A stretch of DNA of 64,000 nt from Cryptomeria japonica (taxonomy: Eukaryota; Streptophyta; Pinopsida; Cupressales; Cupressaceae), in the NCBI RefSeq assembly GCF_030272615.1, contig NC_081414.1, forward strand, positions 340,424,502 to 340,488,501, given 5' to 3'. The notes beneath the pieces were generated by a model. That model was not told the origin of the DNA and ran no database searches. It saw only the letters and a list, made by a program, of their open reading frames with translations. The position numbers and the translations under genes were made by a program. Shown here piece by piece: positions 46,463 to 58,742 of the stretch; positions within the stretch are counted from its first letter, which is position 1; each line of letters begins with the position of its first letter.

Positions 46463-48668
46463 TCAACCGACACTGCCTCTGTCAGCAGGTGGATCTTGTC
46501 CACTAGATCCTGACCAAGGATGTAGAGGTGGTCTCATGAATCCTGCACTACTAGTCTATTGAGAAGTAGATTGACTCGATCTCCTCCCCATAAAGGCACT
46601 AAAACTAGGCTCTCTCTGACCCTCAGGGATAGCTCTCTCATAAGCTTGTCAATAATAAATAGCCTCCTGTGCAATAACAAAATATCTATCTTCTTGGCTA
46701 CGTGCCTCTGTCTCTAGTCTGAATAGCTGATCATATGCATCCATGGTGATCTGAGTTCTCTTGACTACCTCATCTCTCTCCCTTTGGAGATGATCCCTCT
46801 TAGCCTCTAAAGCACCGTAGTCTACAGGATAAGCCTCTCGCTCAACATCTCATCTAGCAACCTCCTCCTCTAGACTTTGAACCCGTGCTCTAACAATCTA
46901 CAGATCATCATCATCCTTGTCACCCACCTGTCATCCCCCACCCTCTGCAGCAGGCACATCCTCCAGCTCTGGCATATCAGTATCATCGTCATCATCACCA
47001 TCCTCACTGCTAATTGACCTTGAAGAATCATCATCATCTCTACTGCTAGTAGACTCGATGTATCCACCAATGTCCATGTCCTCATCTCCTCCCTCCTCCT
47101 CTCCTCCCCCCTCATCTCCCCACTTAGCTTCTCCACCTCCCTCATCTCCCCCCTCAGCTAATCCACCCCCCTCTCCTCCTTTGACTCTCTCCTCCTTGTC
47201 TATCCTTAGGCATTGTCTAGGATGTAGAATCTGTTGTGCTATAATTAGAACAACAAGATCAATAAGTGGAATAGGCCTATGTTTGGCCCACCATGCATCA
47301 TACTCTGACGTAGTCCCTAGATCTGCTGCACCTCTACCCTAATCCCAAAGTAATGGCTAAAGAGCATCAAATTCAGTAGATGTAACATGTGGTTGTATAC
47401 AAACCCCCCAATCAGATACCTCCCGAGATACATAAGCAAAATAAGTAGTAACCACCAATGTCACCTGTATCTCTCCAAACTATCTCAGTACCCATCCTGG
47501 GAGATACATCTCTATAATATGCTGTCTCAAATGTCCTACCGATCAAATATCTTTACTGTCAATAGAAAGGCAAGTGCACTACATCATCCACCCAATCGGG
47601 GCAATCTAAGTATGGTCTCCAAATTAAATGGTGAAGAATATCAAACTGATGCCTCCAATACAAGGTATTACTTGAACCCCTGTGTTTGATATCCACTGTG
47701 CATGCAAAAGCATAAGGCTCACCAAGTTGCAAATCAACATGAATGATAGGTCTCGAAATAGAAATGTGCTCCCATGCCCATGTCTGGAGCAATGTCACCC
47801 TGCAACTGATAGACCGATATCCAAGATATACAATGTTGTGCATCTGGTAATACAACATGGCTAGAAGGCAAGGACCCCAATCATATACTTGTCGATGCAC
47901 AATCATATCATGGAGCACTCTGCCCCATCCAACTAGAAATCCATGACCTCGTCTGTCAGGTATCAACAAACCATCGACAACACTGCATAGTACAATAGTT
48001 AGATCATCATAATCTAATCGAGCCCAAGGGATATCATACCAACCACTAATATGCAAATCATGTATCTCACACTCAAAAAGGGCAAACAATCTAGTAATGC
48101 TATCATCATGGTCATACACAACTCTCACCATGAATTAGAATACGCAGTATATGCCATACATCCTCTAAGGTAATGGATGCCTCACCAGTAGGAAGATGGA
48201 AAGAACTTGTCTCAAAATGCCACCACTCTATCGGATATTGGATCACAAGAAAATAAAAAATTATCAGACGCATGACAAAAACCTTCACATACAATGAATG
48301 CATGACATTTAGCTCTAATGCGGTACAATAAATGCTTATGTGTGACATTTACAATGAATGCATAATGAAATGAGCGCATGCTTAACATTAACCACCAATG
48401 CATGAAGAAACTATCTAATACATAACGTTTAAAGTGTATGCGTAATACTTAAAGTGAATGTGGTATGTTTAGCACAAATGTGTAAAAATCAACAGACTAA
48501 TGCGTGACACAAGGAAAAATTGGACACTGCAATTTTTTTTGGAAAAATAGCAAAGAAGGCAAAAAATCAGGCAAAAATTTAGAAAAATACCATGCCACCA
48601 GTCCCAGGAGGTCTTTGATATGATCGTACTTGGTGAGATAGATGCAATCGAGCTCTATAGCTAGCCAT
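46463..48668 (-). pseudogene. Antisense ORF of element A with a plant mobile domain
   Basis: A candidate start is ATG 48668 (MASYRARLHLSHQVRSYQRP, then a possible GT donor). From about 48250 the plant mobile domain (PMD, MAIN-like) reads WWHFETSSFHLPTGEASITL, EDVWHILRILIHGE. A frameshift at about 48120 leads to RVVYDHDDSITRLFALFECE, RRGHGFLVGWGRVLHDMIVH, YLGYRSISCRVTLLQTWAWE and CPDWVDDVVHLPFY, and beyond a stop RYLIGRTFETAYYRDVSPRM. After an acidic, Gly/Asp-rich stretch (about 47190-46920) a coiled coil follows (ALEAKRDHLQRERDEVVKRT; LFRLETEARSQEDRYFVIAQ), ending at TGA 46463. PMD proteins occur in gene-silencing factors such as MAIN and, as known from other plants, inside retroelements. This copy is decayed. 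Confidence 0.7.
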
Positions 48669-49030
48669 GATGATCAAATACTCACAAGAAAACACAAAAT
48701 TAGCAAAGAAAACCAAGAACTTACCAAATTGCAAATCAACAAATGAAAACCTAAATTCTCTATTTATAGCTCAAATTTAGGGTCTTTTGACACCTCGATG
48801 CCTGTGGTCCCCGCCCACTTCAAACAACTTGTAGCCTACTCAAACAATCTCAAAATTGCACGAAACTTCACATGATTGCTAATTATACTAATATAAAAAA
48901 TATGGTCACAATTTTCAAAATTTTCGACCACCTTTTTCGACGGGGCATATTTACACTATACAGTGGTACCAAGGCATATTGGGGCAGAATTTTTCATTTT
49001 CTTTGAAACAACATTGTTTCAACATTGTCT

Positions 49031-49044
49031 CAAAGAGGGGCAAA
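49031..49044 (+). promoter_or_regulatory. Polypurine tract of element A
   Basis: CAAAGAGGGGCAAA immediately before TGTAGACAC, the start of the 3' LTR. Confidence 0.7.
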
Positions 49045-50276
49045 TGTAGACACTTAAAAATGTCTCATTGATCATGTACTAATTATTCCTCTAATTGATT
49101 AAATAATTCTTTAATTATTTAATTAAATTAATTAATCTTATTCTTCTAATTTCATATTTCCTCATCATCTTACTAATTATTCTATTTTTAATTCTTTCAC
49201 CATTTAATCATTTTAACTATTTTTGAATGTTAATTAAATATTTATTATTTAATTAATTTTGATTAATCCCCCAATTTAAATAATCTTTATTCTTTAAATA
49301 AATTAATTCTCAATTTCTATCTCTAATCATCTAATCATTAACCATTTTCTAAATATTAATTAAATATTTATTACTTAATTAATTGTGATTTAATCCTTTA
49401 ATTTAAATAATCTTTATTATTTAATTAAATTTTCTTTCTAAAATAATTAAATAGTTTCTTTAAATTATTTAATTAACTAGTTAATTCTTCTAGTTCTTCA
49501 AATTATAATTTCATTTAAATAATTCTTCCAATTCAAATACATGTGCATGATTTCAAAAATCAAATTGAAAATCAAAGTTAAGTTCTAAATATATTCAAAT
49601 ACTAAATTGAATTTAAAATAAATTCAATTATTTGAATAAATCTCACGCAAAGATTAAATTCAAAATCTAAGTCAAAGTGCAAGCACATGCTAAATTAATT
49701 AATTCAATTATCTCGCCAATCTCTATTTCCATCTTTTCGTTAGCTTTTTCTAAATAAAGCTTTCTTTGTCATCCTCTTTATTTTCTCCAATCACCCTTTT
49801 TCTTCCCTTAGTTAGCTTTTTCTCAATAAGTTAACTCAATTAATCTATTCAACATATTCTGTTTCACCTCTAAATCAGTAGTTCAACTATCAATCAACAT
49901 GTGAGCACACCTGAGTTCCACCTCTTGATCAATCTGTTCCACCTTTCAATCAATCTTCTCCAATAATCTATAAATTGAGCATTCAATCTCCATTTTCAAC
50001 AATCACAACTTTGAATCTTTGTGTCAATTGCGGGTTGCCAGCACAATATCTGAGAGCCATCATACCACAAAGAAGAGAAGAGAAATGGAAGTTATACGCA
50101 ACCATGGAATAGGGAGTTTTGATTGATTTAATTTATAATTCCTATTTCTTGCTTATGTGTTATTTCATTGTCTGTTTGTTTGAATTCTTGATTAGATAGG
50201 GATTCGTGATTTCCCTTTACTTCTAATTGATATATTTTAAAGATGAATTTTACATGCATACACTATGCATAAGTGG
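49045..50276 (+). repeat. 3' LTR of element A (right end uncertain)
   Basis: Begins TGTAGACACTTAAAAATGTC after the polypurine tract. It is very AT-rich between 49070 and 49700 (AATTAATTAA-type runs). No second copy exists in the window because the 5' LTR lies upstream, so the right end is set only by the start of LTR E. Confidence 0.5.
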
Positions 50277-51166
50277 TGTTGGTGAGACTTCTAGTAGAGA
50301 TTCAGGATGCTGATGGTGATCATGTTTGAGACTTGGTTGATTGGGATCATTGCTTTAGTGTGTGTGGACCTAAATTGGGTCTGGTACTATCTAGGTTATG
50401 GACCAAATTAATGTAACATGTTGTTGGGACTCCTCGATATGTTTCTGGGATTACTTATGGGTTGGATAATATTTGTTTGGTCTCAAGTTGACATGTTTTA
50501 TAATTATGTAATAGGTTTTATTGTTTGGTGGCTAACCTAATTGTTTAAGGTCGAGGGTTTGTATTTATATGTGTATGATCTCATTGTAGATCATCGAATA
50601 GGGTATACAAGCGAATAATGTAATAATTATTCATGCAAAGGATTTGGTGAATCATAGGTGATCAAGTTGGGTTTATGCAAGAGGTTTAAGTCCTCTGGTA
50701 TTGATCTTAACCAGAACTATACTCAAGCATAGGAGATGTTATTATGGCAGTTCATTCTTCCTTCTAGATTGTAGTATGGATTTCTATGTAGTCAGTGAGG
50801 TTCCTTTTATAATGAGTAGTGTGCTCTAGGTTGTTGACCTTCCTACAAGTGCAGGCCCATCAATTTGTAATTACATACTTAGTGTAGAAGTATTGTCTAA
50901 CTATGGGTAGGCTTCCCACCGTGGTTTTTCCTTTTACCGGGTTTTCCACGTACAAATCTTGGTGTCATGTGGATGGTATCAATTCTCTAATTTTTTCTTG
51001 TGCTTAATTGGTATATCTTCTATTTGGGTAATTGGTTTATGTATTCCGATATTAATCTTATGTATTCTGGTATTAAATTTTTAATTTCTTAAGGTTCCAG
51101 TAATCTGGTGACAACTGATTCACTCCCCCATCTCAGTTGTCCTCCGGTTATTTGAACTGTCTAACA
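50277..51166 (+). mobile_element. Solo-like LTR E (copia type)
   Basis: Ends TTGAACTGTCTAACA after CACTCCCCCATCTCAGTTGT. It has GGTTGTTGACCTTCCTACAAG and CCACCGTGGTTTTTCCTTTT, closely like the 3' half of the element II LTR, and CTAGGTTATGGACC like the element C LTR. The start is placed at TGTTGGTGAGAC. An alternative start at 50422 (TGTTGGGAC) would give a near-duplication CATGT/CATTT. No internal domains follow. Confidence 0.55.
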
Positions 51167-52173
51167 CATTTCTGATCAGTACAGATTGGTGGATGTCTAA
51201 AACTAATTGAATGAGTTAGGGAAGTCTCTTACCTTTTATTTTAATCAAGTTTGAGGTTTTTTAACAACCAAGTTGCAGGGATCTCTAACTAGATTGGTCA
51301 CAAACCCTATTGATACATAAGGTTTCACTATAAAGATGCCCTTAATCTACCATTTTCACCCGAGGACCAAAAAACCCATGGGGAAAATTTTAGAAGGGCC
51401 ATTGTATCATAACATTTTGGTGTTGGTTTGTATGGAGGCTCCAAGACCAAAAATATTGAATTGACCCTAGGCGGGCATCTATATGTGACTGCCTAAACTG
51501 TAGAAGTGGAAATCACTTGCAGAAGATGAAGAAGATGTGATCAATTCTTGAAACCTTGGATTTGGTGGTTTGACACCTTACCCCACCTTGTATAAGTGTT
51601 GTTTTAGTTAGAGGACTACTACAAGGGATACTTGCTTTGTAAATTAGGCCTAATTAGCTTAATTAGGTCTGGAAGGATAGTAAGGGTACGAACCTTTCAA
51701 CTTGAGGTTAGAGTCTAAGATTTTGGGGAATTGTGTATCTAGATAAAGGGTATCTTAATCTACCTTTATTTTGTCTTGTCCTTGGGAATTTTGTTAAGTT
51801 GTGTTTGGAAAACTCAACTGGTAGGGCTACTAGACAATAGTAGAGTTGTGAGGCAAGTATTCCCTAACACATTTGATAGCCAGATCTTAGGGGTTTTTTG
51901 TGTTGTTTGGACCACAAATAGACAAAATCCAATTGGTTTGCATCCCACTAGTACCAGAAGATTGTCTACTAGTTCACACAAGGGTAGAATGTTTTCATCA
52001 TATTGGTACCGAAATAGACTAAACCGGTATGGATCCGGTCACACAAATTGTTGTGTGAGTTGAGAATTTGGTAGGTGTGTTGTTCACACCTTGAAAAAAC
52101 AAAAGAACTTATTTTGGACATAGCAGTTGTGGGTGAGAGAAGGTTTTCACCTAGTTTGTTGCCTAGCTCTACA
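51167..52173 (+). repeat. 5' LTR of element D (start obscured)
   Basis: Homology to the right LTR begins at CATTTCTGATCAGTA and ends GCCTAGCTCTACA. The right copy starts TGTTCATTTCT, so about four bases are missing or replaced by the end of LTR E. Confidence 0.75.
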
Positions 52174-52179
52174 TCATAT

Positions 52180-52191
52180 TGGTATCAGAGC
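52180..52191 (+). promoter_or_regulatory. Primer binding site of element D
   Basis: TGGTATCAGAGC, initiator-Met-tRNA type, six bases after the 5' LTR. Confidence 0.85.
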
Positions 52192-52264
52192 ACGAGTTGG
52201 ATCACTTGGGGAAAATGATTTGTGGTGTATGTCCATAGAAGGAAGTGAGGGAGAGGCTAGAAAC

Positions 52265-53395
52265 ATGCCTCCTAAGAGTCTATCTCAAGATGCCAGCAAG
52301 AAGTTGTTTGAAGAGATTGTTGAAAACGGAGTGAGGGAGTTAGAGAAGGCCAAAGGAAAAAGAAAGGAGGGTGAATGTGACTATGATGAAGAAGAAGAAC
52401 AAGGGGGAGAAGAAGAGACCCCAAGGTAGGAAGCTGAGTTACCTGTAGGTCAAAGAGATTTTTTTGAAGTCCTAAAGTCCATTGGCAAAGAGTCCTTATT
52501 AGGTAAAGATGGCATCCCTATGTTTAGTGAGAAAATGAATGTAGAAGAAGTGATGGATTGGATTGAGGCATTGAACAACCATTTTGAATGAAAAGAGACC
52601 CCTGAGAATAAGAAGGTTATCTTTTCTAAGTCCAAGATGAAAGGAGCGACACTCACTTGGTGGAATTACCTCCAAGGTGAGAGGGTGAAGGAAGGTAGAG
52701 GTATGATAACCTCATGGGATAGAATGTTGGCAAAAGTGAAGGCGCAATTCATCCCGGTAGACTGTGAAGTCCAAGTCTACAAGAAGTTACAAGGTTTGAG
52801 GAAAAAAGACCTTGATGTGAGTAAATTTGCTAAGGATTTCCATAGGTTGAGTCTAAGGACCAAACACCATGAGGAGGAACCAGATAAAGTGGCAAGATAT
52901 CTTAGTGGATTGAAATATACTATCCAAGATGAGATCAACATACTAGCACCAGAGATAGTGAACAAATGCTTTCAACTAGCACTAAGAGAAGAGGAGAAGA
53001 TAAAGAGAAAGATTGATTAGAATAATAGAGGTAGAGGCCCTATGAATGGTAGAGGATAGAGTCCTAGGCCATAAGGAGAGACTAATCAAGAAAGTCAGCA
53101 TGGAGATGGTAACACAAGAGGGGGTTTGAGAGGAAGAAGACCAACCATAGAGATAGATTTGGTGGAATAAGCTCAGAGCTTTTTAGATGCTACAACTGTA
53201 ATCAAGTAGGTCATACCATAGCTAAGTGCCCTAAGAAGATCAGATCAAGCTCCGAAGGAGAGAGGAGAACACATTTGGTTCAAGACACTAATTGTCAGAG
53301 TGCCAGTTCCCCTCATTCCTATGGACTTCCAAAGAGAGGATAAGCCTTGATGATGAGGAGAACATTGTTGAAGGTACCAAGAAATACTGAACCTC
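52265..53395 (+). pseudogene. Gag of element D
   Basis: From ATG 52265 (MPPKSLSQDASKKLFEEIVE), a charged N-terminus precedes the retrotransposon-gag domain (MNVEEVMDWIEALNNHFE, TGA, then ATLTWWNYLQGERVKEGRGM, KVKAQFIPVD, DEINILAPEIVNKCFQLALR). A Gly/Arg-rich tail follows, and in a shifted frame one CCHC knuckle CYNCNQVGHTIAKC at 53188-53229. Stops at about 52426, 52588 and 53018 plus the frameshift inactivate it. Confidence 0.8.
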
Positions 53396-53449
53396 CACAA
53401 AGGAAGACACTCTTCTAGACCACATAAAAAGCAGGAGGCAAGGTATGTA

Positions 53450-56400
53450 AGGTTATAATAGATTCAGGTTTCAACTGAAAATTTACTATCCTTAGAAATG
53501 GTAGAGAAACTAAAATTGAGAAGAATTCCTCATCCATTTCCATATAAAGTTTCTTGGCTTACTAAAGGAAAACAAACCTTGGTAGAAGAGAAATCATGGG
53601 TTGAATTTCAGATCGGAGCATACAAAGACAAAATTTTGTTTGATATTGTTGAGATGGATGTGTGTCATCTTCTTTTTGGGAGACCATGGCAATATGACCT
53701 TAAGGCCCATCATGATGGACACAAGAATACCTACTTCATCACTAAAGATGAAAAGGTGATTGAATTGATACCCCTACCAGATAACAGTGAGGATCATAAG
53801 GAGAAGGAGGCCAAGATCATGATCATGGAAGGAAAAGAGTTCCTCAAGGCAATCAAGGAAGACGGAACACCTTATTTTGTAGTGATGTTAGTACCAAGGC
53901 AAGAAGAAGAGCCCATTTCAGATGGAAAAGTAGACAAGGAAAGGATGACAGTCCCTAAGGAGGTGGAGAAAATGTTGAGAAAATACAAGGACATAGTTGC
54001 AGAAGAGTTAGCAAGAACCCTACCACCAATAAGGGAGATAGGCCATTGCATTTATTTCATTCTCGGTGCCACCTTACCAAACAAGCCAGCCTATAAAATG
54101 ACTCCCCAACAAAATGAGGGGATTGCAAGGCAGATCCAAGAGTTGTTTGATAAAGGTTTAATAGGGAAGAGCTTGAGCCCTTGTGCAGTCCTGACTATCT
54201 TAGCACCAAAGAAGAAGGGAACATGGAGATTGTGCACTGATTCTCGAGCCATTAACAAGATAACCATTAGGTATAGATTCCTTATGCCTAGAATAGAAGA
54301 TTTGCTTGATTGTTTAGGAGGTGCAAGGTATTATTCCAAGATTGATTTAAAAAGTGGTTAACACCAAATAAGGATTAGAGCCAGTGATGAATAGAAAAAT
54401 TCTTTCAAAACAAATGAAGGATTGTATGAATGGAGGGTGATGCCATTTGGGTTGTCAAATTACCCTCGCACTTTCATGAGACTCATGAATGAGGCATTGA
54501 ATGATTCATTGGTAAGTTTGTCATACTATATCTAGATGACATCATAGTGTTTAGCAAGACAATGGAGGAGAACCTAAAACATTTGGATATGGTCTTGAGA
54601 AGGTTGAATGAAGAGAAACTAATGATAAACATGGAAAAGTGTGTGTTTTTGCAGGAAGAACTAACTTACCTTGGGTTTGTGATTTCTAGAGGAAATTTGA
54701 AAATGGATGGTGATAAAGTGAATCCCATTCTCACATGGCCAACTCCTAGAAAAATTGGTGATGTAAGGAGTTTTCATGGCCTAGCTACCTTTTATAGGAA
54801 GTTTATCAGGAATTTTAGCCAGATCTGTGCTCCCATGTTAGAGACTATTACGGGTGGACAAAAGTGCAAATTTGCATGGACCAAGGAGGTGGATGAAGCA
54901 AAAGGTATCACAACAATCGGTTCTTACCTTACTAGATTTTGACAAAATCTTTCAGATAGAATGTGATGCAAGTCTTTTGGAAATAGGTACAGTACTTAGC
55001 CAGGTTGGTAGGCTAATTGCATTTTTTAGTGAAAAATTGAATGATGCTAAAAAGAAATATTCTTCCTATGATTTGGAGATATATGCATTAGTTCAAGCAC
55101 AAAAGAAGTGGAAGCATTATTTTCTTCCCAAAGAGTTTGTTGTGTATACAAATAATCAGGCTCTAAGCTTCCTAAATAGTCAAGAGAAATTGAGCCATAG
55201 GCATATGAATAGGTTTGAGTCCATTCTGGCCTACACCTTTACAATCAAACACAAGAGATGTGTCTCAAACAAATTTGTAGATTCTCTTAGTAGGAGGGCA
55301 CTAATAGTTTTAGAAATCTAGTTGGAGAGGATAGGAATTGATTCCCTCAAGGGTATGTATGTTGCAGATGAATATTTCAAAGACATTTACAAGGTATGCA
55401 CTAAGTTTGGTCAAGGTATGCACTGAGTATCATTTAGAGTATTCTGATTATTTGACTCAAGATGGTCTTCTTTTCAAAGGACTCCAATTATGCATTCCTA
55501 AATGTTCAATGAGGGATAACATAATTAAGGGAAAGCATATTGGTTGTATGGGGGGACACTTTGGATTAGACAAAACTCTTGAGTTGGTGAGAATATTTTA
55601 TCACTAGCCTAAATTGCAAAGAAATGTCAAAATTTTTTTGGATTCATGTGTGGTGTGTCAAAAGGCCAAAGGGACAACAACAAACACAAGACTATACTAG
55701 CCATTGCCCATTCCTTCAAGACCTTGGGAAAGTGTGAGAATGGATTTTGTGATGGGTTTGGAAAGAACTCAAAAAGGTTTTGATAGTGTTTTTGTGTTTT
55801 TTGATAGGTTTAGAAAGATGACACATTTTTTTCCATGCAAGAGCACAAGTGATTTGACGTATGTTGCAAACCTTTTCTTTAATGAAGTTGTGAGAATACA
55901 TGGTTTACCCTTGAACATTATTTCAGAAAGAGATGTGAATTTTGCATGACATTTTTGGAGGACTTTATGGAGAACGTCAGGCAAAAACTTGTCTTTTAGT
56001 TCAGCTTATCATCCTCAAATGGATGGCCAAACAAAAGTGGTCAATAGGCTCACTTGGAAATTTGTTAAGGTGCCTCACCAAGAAGTATGGTGAAAAGTGG
56101 GATTCCATCATCTCCCAAGAAGAAAATACCTATAATGATTATGTCAATAGGAGTACCGAAAGGAGCCCTTTCAAAATTGTCTATGGACTAAATCCAAGAG
56201 GTGTGCTAGAATTGAGAAATCTACCCTCAACTGAACATATCAGTTCTTGTGGAGAAGAATTTTCTGAAGGGATAAAGGAGATTCATGACCAAGTCTAGAT
56301 GCAATTACAGAGAAGTACATAGGAGTACAAGGAGTAGGCTAACAAAAGAAAGAGAGATGTGGAGTTCAAAGTTGGAGACATGGTATGGGGCAATATGTTA

Positions 56401-56850
56401 AAGGAGAGATTGCCCAAAGGGAAACACACAAAGCTCATGATGAGAAAGGTTGGACCTTGTCCAATACTCAAGAAGTTTGGGAACAATTCATATGAAATCC
56501 AATTACCTTCAGATATAGGTATATCCCCAATATTTAATGTTGCAGATCTGACACCATTCAAAGGTATAGTGCATGAAGATGGTACATTTCCCGTGGAGGA
56601 TGCTGTAGACATAATGAAAGAATTTCTAAGTCAAGGGCCACCCAAACTTGAAAGGATATTGGAGACCAAGAATTTGAAGAAAAATAGGAATAAGGTCTAC
56701 AAATAATACCTTGTCAAGTGGCAATGATTCCCTAAGGTAGATGCAGTATGGATGGATGAAGACTAGATGAAGAAAGATGGGACTACATTGTCGAAACTCA
56801 TCTCAAGTGGACTTGAGATTCAATCACCTATGGAGTATGGTGTAGGATAA
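53450..56850 (+). pseudogene. Pol of element D: protease, RT, RNase H, integrase, chromodomain
   Basis: Protease IIDSG near 53455-53475, frameshifted. RT has KGLIGKSLSPCAVLTILAPK, WRLCTDSRAINKITIRYRF, YYSKIDLKSG then [23 protein letters not shown] and [20 protein letters not shown] (frameshift near 54510). RNase H includes FDKIFQIECDASLLEIGTVL and KYSSYDLEIYALVQAQKKWK. Integrase includes GGHFGLDKTLELVRIFYH, CVVCQKAKG, ESVRMDFVMGLERTQKGFDS, LNIISERDVNF and QMDGQTKVVNRLTW, in which the catalytic Glu is Lys. The C-terminus has FKVGDMVWGNMLKE, PPKLERILETKNLKKNRNKV and YLVKWQ, a chromodomain. Several frameshifts and stops: inactive. Confidence 0.85.
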
Positions 56851-57362
56851 ATTAAAGACACAAAGGAGGACACAAATGAAGTATAAAAGAGCCTAATGAG
56901 GTGAAAATGATCATCTATAATAGGTTGATAGTTTTATGAGTCAATAAGACCCAATTGATGTAAGGCATTGTCATGGTTGCATTTTATAAGCCACCATGGG
57001 CAAATGACCATGTGGATCAGTAGGAGTCTAGGTATGAGTTAGGAAAATAAATATTGGTCTTAGAAACATCAGAGTAATCCTTGGAATAGGTCGAATACAC
57101 CTTGGATTTGCCAAGTTTGAAAAGTGCAAGTTGACAACTTTTGTTGTCATTGCAAAATGTTGTAGAAAGGGATAACTAATCCTCCAACGGTTCCAAAGTT
57201 TGAAAAAGTGGTTGGAAACTATTAGGGAGGCTATATTATGCCCACTTGGATCAATTCTTGGTTGTTGTTGGCATAGTTGTTGAAGTTGATGAAATTTGAT
57301 GATGTTTTGAGGTTTGGAGCAATATAATATACTTGGAGTTTTATGAAATTCTGTATTTTCGC
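56851..57362 (+). other. 3' untranslated region of element D
   Basis: Between the chromodomain and the right LTR. No convincing polypurine tract directly before the LTR; the best purine run is AAAGGAGGACA near 56860. A TGATGTAAGGCATTG near 56957 is an alternative LTR start. No gene seen. Confidence 0.45.
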
Positions 57363-58341
57363 TGTTCATTTCTAATCAGTATGGATTTTTGGATGTCTAA
57401 AACCAATTGAATGAGTTAGGGAAGTCTCTCACCTTTCATTTGAATAAAGTTTGAGGTTTTGTAACAACCAGATTATAGGGATCCATCCAAATCTAACCAG
57501 ACTAGTCACAAACCCTAACCCTTAATCTGACATTTTCATCGGAGGACCAAACAACATGTGGGGAAAATTTTAGAAGGGCCATTGTATCATAAGATTTTGG
57601 TGTTGGTTTGCAGGGAGGCTCCAAGATCAAAGAGATTGAATTGATCCTAGGCAAGCATCTCTATGTGACTGCCTGAACTGTAGAAGTGGAAATCACTTGC
57701 TGAAGATGAAGATGGGATCAATTCTTGAAACCTTGGATTTGGTGGTTTGACCCTTACTCCACCTTGAAATTTTTTTTGTTTAGTCAGAGGACTAATACAA
57801 GGGATACTTTCTTTGTAAATTAGGCCTAATTAGGTTTGGAAGGACAACAAGGGTACAAACCTTTCAACTTAAGGTTAGAGTCTAAGATTTTGGGGAATTG
57901 TGTAACTAGATAAAGGGTATCTGAATCTACCTTTAGTTTATCTTGTCCTTTGGGAATTTCATTAAGTTGTGTTTGGAAAAATCAACCAGTAGGGATACTA
58001 GACAATATGACAATTGTGAGGCAAGTATTCGCTAACACATTTGATAGCAAAATGTTAGGGGTGATTTGTGTTGGTTGGACCACCAATAGACAAAATTTAA
58101 TAGGTTTCCATCCCACAGGTACTAGAAGATTGTCTTTCGGTTCACACAAGGGTAGAGTGTTTTGATCATACTATTATCGGAAGAGACTAAACCAATATGG
58201 ATTTGGTCACACAAATTGTCGTGTGAGTTGAGCATTTTGTAGGTGTGTTTTTCACACCTTGAACAGACAAAAGAACTTGTTTTGGACATAGCAGTTGTGG
58301 GTGAGAGAATGTTTTCACCTAGTTTGTTTCCTGGCTCTGCA
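57363..58341 (+). repeat. 3' LTR of element D
   Basis: TGTTCATTTCTAATCAGT to CTGGCTCTGCA, homologous to 51167-52173 over its length with scattered small indels. Confidence 0.8.
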
Positions 58342-58742
58342 TTAGATTCTATATTTTGATTTTCTTAGTCTTCTCATCTCCTTCATAATTTTTAATCAAT
58401 TCATCCCAATTTTACTTTTCACTTGTGCATCCATTGACCTTGAAAAAATTTGTGTCACTCAAACTACTAACAAGTATATTGCTTGCCTTGGCATTATTTT
58501 CATGACTTTTGACTTCATTGGGAGTAGTAGGACCATGTTGTGGAGTAGCATAAATAGTCTTAATCTTAATAATGTCCCATATCCAAAGTATCAGAGAATT
58601 CAAGTGATATTTCATTCAAAATTTCCAAGTAGACTAGTTTGTGCCATCAATCCCCAATGCCTTCAAATAAAATTCTTACACCATCCTAGATCCAACTCAA
58701 GTGGTTAAGCTTATCTCTGAGGAACCTTGCTTTGATACCAAT
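58342..58742 (-). pseudogene. Truncated Gag start of copia element F
   Basis: Minus strand from the primer site leftward. Copia Gag fragments ENNAKASNILVSSLSDTNFF, KVNGCTSEK, stop, NWDELIKNYEGDEKTKKIKI are visible before the sequence meets element D. The rest of the element is not found on the other side of D, so it was probably lost by deletion. Confidence 0.6.
58729..58740 (-). promoter_or_regulatory. Primer binding site of element F
   Basis: Minus-strand TGGTATCAAAGC, two bases after the LTR end. Confidence 0.75.

Larger units (their letters stand above)
1..50276 (+). mobile_element. Ty3/gypsy retrotransposon A (Tat type), 5' truncated by the window, with nested insertions
   Basis: Backbone element. 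Its own pieces are 1-4388, 17952-18740, 25747-27144, 28658-30004 and 44727 to about 50276, roughly 13.5 kb. The order gag, protease with a DGG motif, G-patch, RT, RNase H, second RNase H (starting at a LYFDGS motif), integrase, long spacer, antisense ORF, polypurine tract and LTR matches the Tat/Ogre group, which is known for dual RNase H and extra ORFs. Each insertion interrupts a recognisable protein frame, and the frame resumes on the far side. Membership of the last segment (44727 onward) is inferred from the ATCCA duplication around element C and from the expected order. The right end is not firmly fixed. Confidence 0.8.
51167..58341 (+). mobile_element. Ty3/gypsy chromovirus D
   Basis: LTR-like flanks (51167-52173 and 57363-58341) share long stretches, for example TGAATGAGTTAGGGAAGTCTC and TTTGGGGAATTGTGT. 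A primer site follows the left LTR. The interior runs Gag, protease, RT, RNase H, integrase, chromodomain, the order of plant chromoviruses. The right flank TTAGA has no clear counterpart because the left LTR begins flush against LTR E. Confidence 0.8.

Noticed and set aside
46917-47342. 141-residue Ser/Pro-rich + strand open frame
   Set aside because: It is the shadow of the acidic, low-complexity linker of the antisense PMD gene on the minus strand.
46463-48668. PMD gene as a host gene
   Set aside because: It lies between the pol and the polypurine tract of element A, is frameshifted, and similar antisense PMD ORFs are known from retroelements.
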